DNA from: Eublepharis macularius
Taxonomy: Eukaryota; Chordata; Lepidosauria; Squamata; Eublepharidae
Direction of reading: 5' to 3'
DNA length: 64,000 bases
Assembly (NCBI RefSeq): GCF_028583425.1
Contig: NC_072800.1
Location: forward strand, 93,341,001 to 93,405,000
Made by a program: the position numbers and the translations under genes. Shown in pieces: positions 1-11,400 of the stretch (positions are counted from its first letter, which is position 1; each line of letters begins with the position of its first letter). A model generated the notes under the pieces. That model was not told the DNA's origin, did no database searches, and saw nothing but the letters and a program-made list of their open reading frames with translations.

Positions 1-95
1 TGGAGCTCAGAATGCCATAGAGGCCACCCTCCATAGCAGCCATTTTCTCCAGGGCAACTGATCTCTGTATGCTGGAAGTTGGCAACCCCCCTAGT
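1..95. mobile_element. hAT-type MITE fragment (TAGGGTTGCC family)
   Basis: Matches the internal and terminal part of the family seen whole at 63708-63926. Cut by the window edge. Confidence 0.6.
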
Positions 96-567
96 TACAA
101 TGCTGAGGTGGGGGGGGGGCTGTGTTCAAGCTGCATGTGGAAGGCCGTGGCAAATCACACTTCAAGAAATTTTCAGGAAACACTACAAATTTAAAACCCA
201 CCCTGCAAGCAAAGAAGGTGAGTAGCTCCTTTCTCCTTGCGGCGATGTTTTTCGGTTTGCATGGAGTTTTGTATGCAAAGGAACCTTCAAAGCCGGAATC
301 CGCCGCCTTCAGTCTAAAGTGGTGTGGTCCATTCTTACAATTTCATTCTACTGAATCCGTGAATCAGGTCTTGGACTCTTCATGGCCTGGACTACAATTA
401 AATGCCTCATTTGGTAGCCTTGATATGGCATTTGGAAGCCTGAATATAGAGCTACTGCAGGCTACGCATCTGTTTATGTGCTCTTTACTTGCGTGCGCCT
501 GTGGTTAAACAGAGCTTGGGGATGAGGTTAATTTTGAAGATGGGGGAGAAATATTCTAGATTTGAAT
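96..567. other. Unique-looking sequence, no feature recognised
   Basis: Contains an open frame of 128 codons without homology I recognise, GTG-initiated, with no splice or promoter support. Regarded as non-coding. Confidence 0.4.
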
Positions 568-867
568 TCAGGAATCTAGAAGCAACCTTGAAATAGACTT
601 GGGTGGGGGAGATTTATGTCTCTGTCCGGGAGATGGCACTGTGAGTCATACATCCTGTCCTGGCCAAGAAACTGCTGAGATTTGGTGTGGACAATACAGG
701 CCTGAAATGCAGGAATTAAGCAGAGGCGAGAGTACCTCTGAGCATGTGCAGAGTGCACTTCCCTGCCCATTGGGTCCACCCATGCCACAAAACAAGACGA
801 CAACTTTGGGATTTTAATGTTCCTCTGCACTAAAAGAAAAACCTCCAGGCAAACAGAAAAGTAGCAC

Positions 868-1777
868 CAGAGCATTTTTTTCTGGGAAAAGAGGTGGTGG
901 AACTCAGTGGGTTGCCCTCGGAGAAAATGGTCACATGGCTGGTGGCCCCGCCCCCTGATCTCCAGACAGAGGGGAGTGTACACTCAGCGGCAGGGAGGGC
1001 AATCTAAACTCCCCTCTGCCTGGAGATCGGGGGGCGGGGTCACACCAGCCATGTGACCATTTTCAAGAGGTTCCAGAACTCTGGCCGTCGTCACACGGGC
1101 TTTTATTTAGCGCTAAAATGGCGCTATTTCCCAGCAAACACCCACCTTATTCCAACACTGTAGCGATTTTCTCTCTTCTGCTTTGTGCTTGATAGTCGCG
1201 CTATTTTGTGCCTCAGTGTGAATGCCTCACATCGATGTATTTCACCTCGCAACGTCCTATGCCCTCCCTTCAATCCCAGAATCCATTTCTTCCTGCGACT
1301 CCCCTTTTTTTAATTTTATTATGTCTTTATAACGCCATAACGACATAACACAATGCAAACTTTCTGCTGAAGTAAAAATGACTCAGTCGCCATGGCAGAG
1401 TCTTCAGCGATGGGGATCACGTCAGACAGGAAGTTTTCTGCGGGCAAAGGGCTATTTATATAATTTCGAAGTTGGAAAAACAAAAGGGTCGTAATGTTTT
1501 GCTCTAACGGAATGTTTATATGCTGTTATTCCGTTATAGCGGAATTAAATGCCAGAATAATAAAAAAAGGGGGAGGAGCTGCTTCTGCGTGGTTAGAGAG
1601 AACAGAACAGAGTGCTTCGGTGTGGACAGCTGGTGCCGTGAAGAGCCCTTAGGTGGCCCAAAGAAACGTTACTGTGCCGATAACAGGTAGGACGCTATAT
1701 GCTGTAAATTTAACGGAAGAGATGCCCGTGTGACGACGGCCTCTGTTCCACCGCGTTCCTACTGAATAAAAGCCCTG
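868..1777. mobile_element. Fold-back hAT MITE, split by a second element
   Basis: Starts CAGAGCATTTTTTTC and ends AAAAGCCCTG, with exact 8-bp duplications AGTAGCAC at 860-867 and 1778-1785. The two halves are inverted copies of each other. A 659-bp element lies inside it. Confidence 0.85.
1083..1741. mobile_element. 659-bp TIR element nested in the hAT MITE
   Basis: Perfect 18-bp terminal inverted repeats GGCCGTCGTCACACGGGC with TCT duplicated on both sides. No coding capacity seen. The 3-bp duplication and GGCCG end link it to the CpG-rich palindromes elsewhere in the window. Confidence 0.8.
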
Positions 1778-2004
1778 AGTAGCACAGTAGAGAGGCTGTG
1801 CTTCCCCCACCCTTTGCTTGCAGTGCTGGTTTTCTGATTATAGGGAGTTTTGAATGCAGCAGAGCACTCTAAAATGCCGTCCACCACTGGCTGTTCAGTG
1901 CAGCCAGTTCTGCCATCTCAATTCTCTGCCATCTCCTCCTTCCCTGTGCGCCTCCACGGCAGCTTCGCTCTTCTGAACAGGGTCTCCTGCAGGTGCCACC
2001 CTGC

Positions 2005-2600
2005 ACGTGGGCGAAAACAACAGCAGCCCAGACACGGACTTTCTCTGTGGTGGCCCCCACGCTGTGGAATGGCCTGCCTGAGGAGGTCAGGAGAGCCCCC
2101 ACTCTCCTAGCCTTCCGTAAATGATGCAAAACCAAATTATTCCAAAAGTCTTTTTACTCAGATGGTGGTGGAGAGTGCCCTCAAGTCACAGCTGACTTAT
2201 GGCAACCCCTGGTGGTGTTTGCATGGCAAGAGACTATCAGAGGTGATTTGCCATTGCCTGCCTCTGCAACCCTGGTCTTCCTTGGAGGTCTCCCATCCAA
2301 GTACTAACCAAGGCTGACCCTGCTTAGCTTCTGAGATCTGACGAGATCGGGCTCACCTAGATAGGAGGGCTGTATTGTAAGGAGGGGATCTCAGATGATC
2401 TGCTAATGAGTTAGGAACCAGAGACCTCACTACTACGTTGTATCGGTTTCTTGCTAATGCTGTGTCTTTGTGAACGTGTATCTATTTACCCTATGGCATT
2501 GCTTATGGAAGTGTCGATATTACCTGTATTAATCTCACACTGTGTAATCCGCAGTGAGAAAGGCAGACTGTAAATGACATAAATAGATAAATAAATGATA
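2005..2600 (+). mobile_element. L2/CR1-like LINE 3' region, interrupted by a SINE
   Basis: Contains the degenerate ORF2 end (GTGGAATGGCCTGCC context) and a 3' tail ending in AAATAAATAAATGA. The 5S-derived SINE at 2160-2375 interrupts it. Confidence 0.6.
2160..2375 (-). mobile_element. 5S-rRNA-derived SINE
   Basis: The minus strand carries the 5S internal promoter region, with AGCTAAGCAGGGTC and GGATGGGAGACC, followed by a CAGGCAATGGCAAA-type tail. A second copy is at 42527-42755. Confidence 0.8.
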
Positions 2601-3205
2601 CTACCTCACTCTGCTGCACGTGTGAACCAGGTCTTAGTAACAACAGAATCCCAGAGATTCAATTCACCAGAGATTAATGGGCAAGGAATGCTGGATCATA
2701 GACACGTATTTCCTCACACTGGAGCTCCCCTCTCCTCCCCCAAATTAAACACTGAACAAAGGTTGTTAACTTTTCTGTTCTTTCCCAATTTTAGCAGGGA
2801 AACGGCTCCAGCAGCACAAAGCACAAATCCTCCTCTAATCCCAAGGTGATGCCAGCCATGCCCAGAATATATGTGGAACATTACATGCCATCTGCCTATT
2901 CAACTGCAGCTCAGATGGCAATGGAAGGCGAGTGAGGGCAACGTGACGGACGAGCCACTGAAAGGACCTCTCAGAACCTGAGGCTTCATCTGCCTGGTCA
3001 GATTAGCACAGGATCTTTGCGCAAAAGGCCCTTGGGGTCATGGATACTTAGCACCTACTCAACTGCACGTATCTGCCTAGTAGAACATTACTTTGCACTC
3101 CTTGTACCCACTTATCTTTCATATTCTGGCACGGGCGTTAGTGCTTTGCTGTGCTTTGCTTTCTCTGGAATCCTTTGGGAGAGAGTTTTTGCACGCTCCT
3201 AAAGT
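2601..3205. other. No feature recognised
   Basis: Short open frames only; no repeat family or exon recognised. Confidence 0.4.
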
Positions 3206-3340
3206 GTAGATGACTGGGAAAGGCAATGGCAAACCATCCCGTAAAAAAGTCTGCCTAGAAAATGTCATGATGCAACGTCCCCCATGGATCAGTAATGACT
3301 CGGTGCTTGCACAGGGGACTACCTTTACCTTTACCTTTTA
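3206..3340 (+). mobile_element. Sauria SINE 3' part
   Basis: GGCAATGGCAAACC, then GTAATGACTCGGTGCTTGCA and the terminal (CCTTTA)n, the Bov-B-like 3' end of Sauria SINEs. The tRNA-like head is missing. Confidence 0.8.
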
Positions 3341-4139
3341 AATGTAATATAGTGCATTTTTTCAAAAATCATGTGAACATTTTGCTATATTTGCTTGCTA
3401 TGTGCTTTTCATGTTGGAGGGCATGCAAACTGCGAGATGTGGCTTGCCGCATTGGCTGTTTAGTTTCTGCTTTGTTTATGAGGTCACTGCCTTGGTTTAC
3501 AGATTAAAAGTTGCAGCCGTCGGCTTATCACCTTTTTGTTAGGCCAGTTGCTGGTTAACTGTCCAGGGTGACTGGTCACTCAGCCCTTGGAGTGAGTGGT
3601 AAATAAAGCAAGCGTTCTGAAGTATCTATACAGTTCTACTGTGTGTGTCTTTTTTTTAAATTCAAAAGCAATTAAACCTGATAGGACTGCCTCTGGAATT
3701 CCTTGCTAGTTGAGGAAGTAGGGGACACATAACTAAATCTAATTCCGTGCAATAAATGTTGTAATGTTCCAGAGGGTCAGGTCTTTAAAAAACAAACAGA
3801 AGCTCTGCTTTAACCACAAAGCTCATTAGTTAAAAGCAATACCTTCTCTTCCCCGTTTCTGCACACTGAAGAAGGATACAAATTCCAATTAATCGAGGAC
3901 AATCAATTGCATGTATATAGTTTATTGGAAGGTGGCTGTGTGTTTGTATTCAGGTATGTAGAAAAGAGGATATTTTGAAGTGTTTAATTTCAGAACAGAA
4001 CACATTTGTGACAGATTTCCTGGTGCAAGTCACTGGCCACCACCCCACCTAGGGGTTTTCCTTCTCCCATTGCAGTTTCCCAAAAAGAATTTTAAAATGA
4101 GACTGAAACTTGATTCACAGGGGAGAGGATCTGGACCTG
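3341..4139. other. No feature recognised
   Basis: AT-rich sequence; nothing supported. Confidence 0.4.
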
Positions 4140-4560
4140 AGGTAGGGCTCCCAGCTTTAGCTCTGGAAATTCCTGGAGATTAGGAGGTGCTGCCTGGGGA
4201 GTTAGGAATTTGGGGAAGGATGGAATCTCAGCCGGGATGTGATGTCAGCCTAGGACTTCCATTTCTCTTCCAGTCTATGGTATACCTAGAGTTGCCAGGT
4301 CCCCATACCCTCCCATGATATTCACCAGCATAGAGCTCATAGTGCACGCACAAAGTGTGTGCGTGCTCCCAGTGCCAATACAATGACGTCACTTGCAGAC
4401 GTGACATCATTGTGTTTTCTACAAGAACGTTGCTGCGCTTTGTGCAGGGGCAGTTCTTTCAGAATTGGCCCATTTGGGTCCAAAATCAGACCCCCACAAT
4501 GTCTGAGAGCAGCCCTGTGCGAAGCGCGATGACGTCACTTCAGGGGTGGGGATTTGGAGA
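4140..4560. mobile_element. Fragments of two hAT-type MITE families
   Basis: 4140-4270 resembles the TAGGGTTGCC family. 4284-4560 resembles the GGTTGCCAGGTCC family seen whole at 16752-17063, including TGACGTCACTT motifs. Confidence 0.45.
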
Positions 4561-4849
4561 ATCCAGCAAATTATTCTCTGTCTCCTTACGGAACCATAAT
4601 CGCCTATGAATTTGTGCCAGTGGAAGTGGTGAGGTTCCTGTCTGGATATACTGCATGGAATGGCCCAGCCTGTACAGAACATAAGGAGTTACCCTGCTGG
4701 CTCATACCAGTGATACATGTAGTCCATTCCAACAGGCCAGTCAGATGCCACATGACTGCAGATTACAGCCCTTCCCTGTGGACTGATCTTCAGCGTCTTA
4801 CAGCCAGAGGTAGTCTGCCTCTGGACCCTGAAGCCTCATTCAGCTGTTG

Positions 4850-5035
4850 TGGCTAATGGCCAACAATAAACCTCCAGCTCCACAAATCTGTCCAACCCCT
4901 TGTAAAATCCAGCTGAGTAGCTATCACCACATCTTGTGGCAGAGAGTTCCACAAGTTAGCTACCATTTCTGTCAAGCGCTACTTCCTATTGCTTGTCTTA
5001 TCCCGTTAGGAATGAGATGGTTTTCTCCAGCCAAA
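4850..5035 (-). mobile_element. CR1-like LINE 3' fragment
   Basis: Carries the CR1-type stretch around CATCTTGTGGCAGAGAGTTC. It ends just below the poly(A) site of cathelicidin A. A further short CR1-like piece (TCATCTAGTCCAACATCC) is at 5517-5600. Confidence 0.6.
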
Positions 5036-5090
5036 AACTAATACCAGTACTAATAAATCCAAGACAGTCTTGATTTAAAGAGCACAATAA

Positions 5091-5096
5091 TTTATT
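5091..5096 (-). terminator. Polyadenylation signal of cathelicidin A
   Basis: AATAAA on the minus strand, about 200 bp after the stop codon. First such signal downstream. Confidence 0.6.
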
Positions 5097-5296
5097 ATAA
5101 AAAGAATGCAAAACAGAAGGAAACTGATAAAGAGTTTTTGCGAGAACTGCACGGTATTAAGTCATTGCTTGGAAGGCCTTCTTTGCAAGCTGCGCCCAAT
5201 GCTGGGAAATGGAAACTCTGCCGGGATCCTCTCTGCCAGCTCCCGGACTGGCCCCGGCGTTGAATCAGCCCTCTCGGCACTACCCATTTAGGCTCT

Positions 5297-5437
5297 TCAT
5301 GCATAGTGCGTCTTGCTACCACCAGGTCCTTGTGCAATGCTGGAGCCTCCTCCCGGAAGAACTTTCTTGATCCCCTTCTTAATCTTGTTCTTGATTTTCT
5401 TTACTATTTTCCCAAGGCCCCGCCTGACACGGATGTG
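5297..5437 (-). CDS. CATH: Cathelicidin A exon 4: mature antimicrobial peptide
   Basis: 46 codons plus TGA after acceptor TTTCTAG. Begins HIRVRRG, then a Lys/Ile amphipathic helix with cationic residues every three to four positions, then a neutral Gly/Ser tail. About +13 net charge and no Asp or Glu. Confidence 0.93.
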   Translation of the reverse strand, partial: HIRVRRGLGKIVKKIKNKIKKGIKKVLPGGGSSIAQGPGGSKTHYA

Positions 5438-8400
5438 CTAGAAAGAGAGAGAGAATCGGATGAAAAGCGGCCCCTGTTTCCTGGGATCCCACTCACAAGT
5501 ATGAAAACATAGGAGAAGCTCTGGTCGTTCAGGTCAAAGGTCATCTAGTCCAACATCCTGGTCCCAGAAGTTCCAGCCAGATGTTTCCAAGAAGCTTACT
5601 TAAACTACAGGGATGCCGGCCTCTTTGCCCCTGTGGGTGAGACTGCAGTTCTGGGGAAGAGGATGGCACCACGGGGAAAAGGTGCAAGAGCAAATGTTTT
5701 TTTTTTTTAAACCCTCAGTTGGCATCATCCCCCAGGCCTGCTTTTAAAAACCACGGTGGATCTGCTCAGGGATCTCCTGCTTGTTTAGACCCAAGATGGA
5801 ATTTTGGCTGGTGCAGCTTATCATGTAGGGGAGAGAAAAGCCAAACTTTCCATGCACATTAAAGACGCCTGTTTCTGCGCTGCATCTGGCCACCGTTAGT
5901 CAGCCATGGTATTGGAGAGGCCCGTGTTTCCCTTGAACTCTGATGTGGATGAAATGAACTCCATGCCTGCTTGTTCCTGCCCAGTTTTATAGCTACCCTC
6001 CAACCTGAGCTCCTTCACCAGGAAACGCCAAGGGTGGCTGAGCAGAAGAGCGATACTGACCAAGACAACTCAATAGAACCTCCATGTTTGGAGGCAGCAT
6101 ATCTCTGCACACCTGCTGCTTGGAAAAAGCCACTGGAAAGGAAGCCTTGTGAATTTCCCAGAGTTAATTTGGTGAGCGACAAGGTGATGAACCAGATGGA
6201 CCTTTTAGCCCAGAGATCCCTAGCCATTTGAGCCTTTGTCATTCGGATACAGGGTGGTAGGCCCAGCAATAAAACGGATGCCACAGGAGGTGGAGCCGAA
6301 GCTACAAGTGACGCCTGACACAGGTTGGACACTTGTCAGCTTCCCTCAATTTTTGATGGGGAATGTAGGCGTCCTGGTCTTGCAGCTTGGCTCTCCATTT
6401 AATTGAAGTTTACAGAGCAGTAGTCTATAAGAGGGAGAACATGCGGGCAGGAGGGGAGTGCGGGCATTGGACTCTCACCGGGCAACCCCCTTCCCCTCCA
6501 CTGAGTGTGTGGGGGAGGGGTCTGTAAACTTCAATTAAATGGAGAGCCAAGCTGTAAGACCAGGACGCTTGGCTCTGGGACTTGGGTTAGGTATAACTCT
6601 GATAGTAAATCTTCCGCACTTCAGGCTGAAGCTTTGCTCAATAGAACACCTTTTTAAATGAACATATTGTTTTAAAGTATCTTCTTGCTTACACACAGCT
6701 CCCAGAAAGGGGGGGCGGGCAGGACAACAACAAAAAGCAACCAAGACAAACAAACGGAGTAACCAAAAAAGGGTGAGTAAGCAAGCTCCAAAAATGTGCA
6801 ACTGGAGAAACCAAAGTTAAAAGTACACTTTTATAATAAGAATGACATATTCAACAGTAAGCAACACAACACCCTAAAATTGTTTCCCCAATGCTAAATA
6901 GCCAATAACCAAATATGTGGTCCTAGCAATATAGCAAGTATTTTCCACTTAGGTAGTTCATCGAGAACAACTGACATGGGCTTGTCACATAGGGAGGAAA
7001 TAGACAATACGTGTTCCACGAGGTCATCCAAGTGAACAGAATTTTACAGCTTGGCTCTCCCACAACTGCAAGACCAGGACGCCTACATGTCCCATCAAAA
7101 CTTGAGGGAAGCTGACAAGTGTCCAACCTGTGTCAGGCGTCACTTGTAGCTTGGCTTTGATAAGATGTGCACTTGCTCCTGCAGTCAGGCTTGTATCATG
7201 CCTGTTCACGAACCTCCTCCAGTTTGACTGCCAGTTCTCCTCCTCCTTTTTTTTAAAAAAAATATTGCATCCTATCAGCCTCTCTCTGTCCCTCCTCCCG
7301 TACTGTTGTGCAAATCAATCAGTTCAATTTCTCTCTTTTGTTTCCTTTCTTTCATTTAAAGTTTGTTTGGGGCGAGGTACTTCTCTCGTTTTTTTTGTTT
7401 CTTCATTTGGGCTTTTGTTTTAAACGATAATCAAAAACATTTTCACAAGTCAGGGATCTCTGTTTAAAGATTACATGGGCGGGAGGGAAGAAGGAGGTTT
7501 TTAAAAAGCCCCAAAGCAATGCTGTTAAAAAAAATACTCACAGTGCCTTGCTTGGTTCTGTAATTCCCCCCTTCTTCTGTCCCTTTTGCATTTAAATCCT
7601 TCCCCATCTCGTGTGCAAAGATGAATCTCTCTTTTTTAAAAAAAAGACTGGCAATAATTTTGAAGGATGCTTTTTTCTCCTTTTGCTGGCAGTGTGGGGC
7701 AGGCAGCCCCCTCTTAATATCTCCCCTTTCCTCCCCATACCTGCCCCCCACTTCCTTTTTGGCTCTTTACAAGTTCAGTCTGTCAATGCTTTTATGATCT
7801 GAATGGCATTAAAAAAAAAAGGACGCCTTCTTCAGTGGTGTAAATATATTCCATATCACAAGTCACAACTTAAGCTAAACATTCAGATTCAGTGCAAATG
7901 TCATCAGGCATGTGCTATGAACAATATATCTGCAGCTACGTTGCAAACTTGCAAGCAGGCTGGAAATTAGATGGACTCTTTGAGTTTATACTTACAAGTT
8001 AGACTTTGGAAGGCTTCTTGAAGCCTTCTATGTACATAGGAGATATCACGCAAACAGCCAAATCAGAGTCAATAGATCAATATTTGTATGTAGCATCAAA
8101 CAGTGTCCTTGACAGACTGTGTGTGTTATGTGCCATCAAGTCGTCTCCGACCTATGGCGACCCTATGAATGAAAGACCTTCAAAACGTCCTATCATTAAC
8201 AGACTTGCTCAGATCCTGCAAACTGGAGGACGTGGCTTCTTTTATTGAGTCCAGCCATCTCGTTTTAGGTCTTCCTCCATTCCTACTGCCTTTCACTTTT
8301 CCTAACATTATTGACTTTTCCAGAGAATCTTGTCTTCTTGTGATGTGACCAAAGTACGGTAGCCTAAGGGCCAAGCTACAAGTGACGAATGACACTTGAA

Positions 8401-11400
8401 CAGCAAGTGAACAGACTCACGTGTATTTCTCCCTGTTCACTTGTGCTCCACTTGATCACTACATGATCACCCGCTCCACTTGATCACCCACGTAGTGATC
8501 AAGTGGAGGGCAAGTGGAGGGCAAGTGAACAGGGAGGAATACACGTGAGGCTGTTCACTTGCCGTTCAAGTGTCATTCGTCACTTGTAGCTTGGCTCTCA
8601 GAGCCAAAACACACGAGAAGAAATACCTAGGTTCAGCACGTGATCTCTTACCTCAAGGTTTGCCGGGATCTGTAGGCGTCCTGGAAGCTTAAAGTTTAGC
8701 ATTTACAGAGCAGCAGGGAGGGAAATACAGACGCCTGCATTTCCCTTCCCCTTCCTGCTGCTCTGTAAATGCTAAACTTGTTCTCTTACCTCAAGGTTTG
8801 TTGGGAAGTGTAGGTGTCTTGGCAGCTTAAAGTTTAGCATTTACAGAGCAGCAGGAAGGGGAAGGGAAATACAGGCGCCTGTATTTCCCTTCCTGCTGCT
8901 CTGTAAATGCTAAACTTTAAGCTTCCAGGACGCCTACAGATCCCGACAAACCTTGAGGTAAGAGAACACGTGCTGAACCTAGGTATTTCTTAACGTGTGT
9001 TTTGGCTCTCAGTCTTTTCATTTTAGCTTCTAAGGAGAATTCAGGCTTGGCTATATATCTCTAGTTTGTCCAGGATATTATTTTATGCCACATAATGAAA
9101 ATAAAGAAAGCTACCATGTCTCTTTCATTGTATCATAAGTGGCACCTCACTGTTCCTCATATTCTTTAATAAAGTAAACCTACCCCCTGGTCTGCAGTTT
9201 CACAAAGATACTGGATAACAGGCGCCCCTTGCTCGGTGAAGATGGTTCCGTGACACTCCTTCACCACCTGCAAGAGAGGAGAATAAAATGGCTGCTCAGC
9301 TGGAGGACGGCCCCTCATGAAATAAGCAACCCAAGGAGAATGAAGAGCTGGAAGAAGCCAAAGAACCCGTAGTCCCGATTCCCTCTCCAAGGCACCGCTG
9401 TTGGGCCACTCCTGCACAGCGGATCTTATCTTTCTGCAAGCACTGTAGTGAGAATCTTAGAAACTGCATTTTATCTTTTAAATTTAAGATAGATTGGATA
9501 AGTGATAACACGTTTGCTTTCAAGTTCTGCTTCCGTGGACATATGCTAGTGATTTTTTTGGATCTCTGTGATTCTTTGGTATTTAATGCTGATCATCTGC
9601 AAGAGATTGATTATGAGAGAGGGCAGCCATCTCAATAGAGCCTGTGTTTTAGTGGCTCATGGGTTGCTTTACGAACAGACCATGAGATTCTTGGTTTCCA
9701 TGTTCATAGATCCAGAGGAGTTAGCCGTGTTAGTCTGTAGTAGCAAAATCAAAAAGAGTCCAGTAGCACCTTTAAGACTAACCAATTTTATTATAGCATA
9801 AGCTTTCGAGAATCAAGTTCTCTTCATCAGATGCCTGATCAAAACTGGGTGTTTTGAAGGTAATGCGTCCCCTCCACAGGAGGGATAACTCCACATCAAA
9901 GGAATGTTGACCCAATTTGGAATAAGCACTGTGAGAACCAGTTCTGACAGAATTGGAGCAGGCCGTTTCATGACCTTAGAGGAAAACTCCCGCGGGCACT
10001 CCTCAGCCCCTTCGTGGGCAGTGCCCGTGGGTCAGAGCTGTTCTGCTGTCCTTAATGGTGCTCAAACTATGCCACTTAAAGCAAATGTCTTAGCTTTGCA
10101 CCATGGCAGGGCAGTTTCTGGCCCAAAGCCCAGGACCAGGGGTTGGGCAGAAAGAGAGGGGACTCACCCCGTCGTCCTTAAAGTCGCATTCATCCAGATT
10201 CAGCTGCTTGGCGGGTGGGCACGTGGTCTCTTGCACTGTGAATTCCAGCTCCTGGAGTGACTGGCCCGAGGGGTCCTGGCAAGAGAGATGCCAAGAGATA
10301 CCAAGTGAACGCCCAGCGCTGCATTTTCCCAGTCATTGGCAGAGGTTAGCTCAAGGGCCCCCCAGTGCCTGATCTCCCACCCATTTTCAGAGCTAGATCT
10401 GAGCCACAGCTAAGCGGGGCAGGATTGAATTTCCCAGCCAAGTTTCAGCCCCCAAATTCTGCCGTTGCATTCAAGGCAGTTTAGGGTTTGAAATAATGGG
10501 ATGGTTTCCTTCCGCCACCACCAGCACTTTCCTCTGACACAAGGATCTTTCTTCGGACACAAGAGACTCTTGCCACATCAGGGCAACTGGGCACAGCAGT
10601 GGCCGCCAAGCAACTGGTCTCGATCTGGCCCTGCTTGACAGCCAACATACAACATACAACATACATACAACCAGGGTGGTGGGACTCAGTGGGTTGCCAG
10701 CAGAGGGGGCAACTCTTGGCGGGAGGTGGTGCCCCTGGTACCACATGTGCACACGCAAAGTGCGTGCACGCTCCCAGGACCACACAATGATGTCACTTTG
10801 GGTCAGCTGGAACATGGAGGGAGTTTTAAAAAGTTTAAATTGCCCTTGGTGAAAATGGTCACATGGCCGGTGGCCCCGCCCCCTGATCTCCAGACAGAGG
10901 GGAGTTGAGATTGCCCTCCGCGCTGATCTAAACTCCTCTCTGTCTGGAGATCAGGGGGCGGGGCCACCAGCCATGTGACCATTTTCAGGAGGTTCCAGAA
11001 CTCCGTTTCACTGCGTTCCAGCTGAAAAAAAGCCCTGAGAGCTGCCCTCCCATAGGCATACTTGGGCATAGAACGGAATATGTATCAATCCAGCCAGAAA
11101 ACAAAGGGGTCTCTTGAGCAGATGAGGAGTGCAATTCTGTTATTACTTTTGTAGTTGATCACAGGAATAGGCTGGAACGGCACGGAGGGCGATCTCAACT
11201 CCCCTCTGTCTGGAGATCAGGGGGCGGGGCCACCGGCCATGTGACCATTTTCAAGAGGTGCTGGAACTCCTTTCCATCCACCATGTTCCAGCTGAAAAAA
11301 AAGGCCTGCCTACAACCTCCAATATGACAACTGCCAGCTCTAGGGTTCCCAGGCTGAACCTGGAAAGGACATCATGCCACCCTAGGATTCGGGGATGAAC

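Larger units (their letters stand above)
8130..9080 (-). mobile_element. LINE ORF2 C-terminal fragment split by two palindromes
   Basis: The minus strand encodes FGHITRRQDSLEKSIMLG then GGRPKTRWLDSIKEAT, a non-LTR ORF2 end typical of reptile LINEs (clade uncertain, possibly RTE/Bov-B). The sequence resumes at 9009 after the insertions at 8368-9008. Confidence 0.7.

Noticed and set aside
122-508. 128-codon open frame on the plus strand
   Set aside because: Begins at a GTG, no homology recognised, single-exon and next to repeats.
2275-2345. 5S rRNA gene
   Set aside because: Only an internal part of 5S is present and it is fused to a SINE tail; the same fusion recurs at 42.6 kb.
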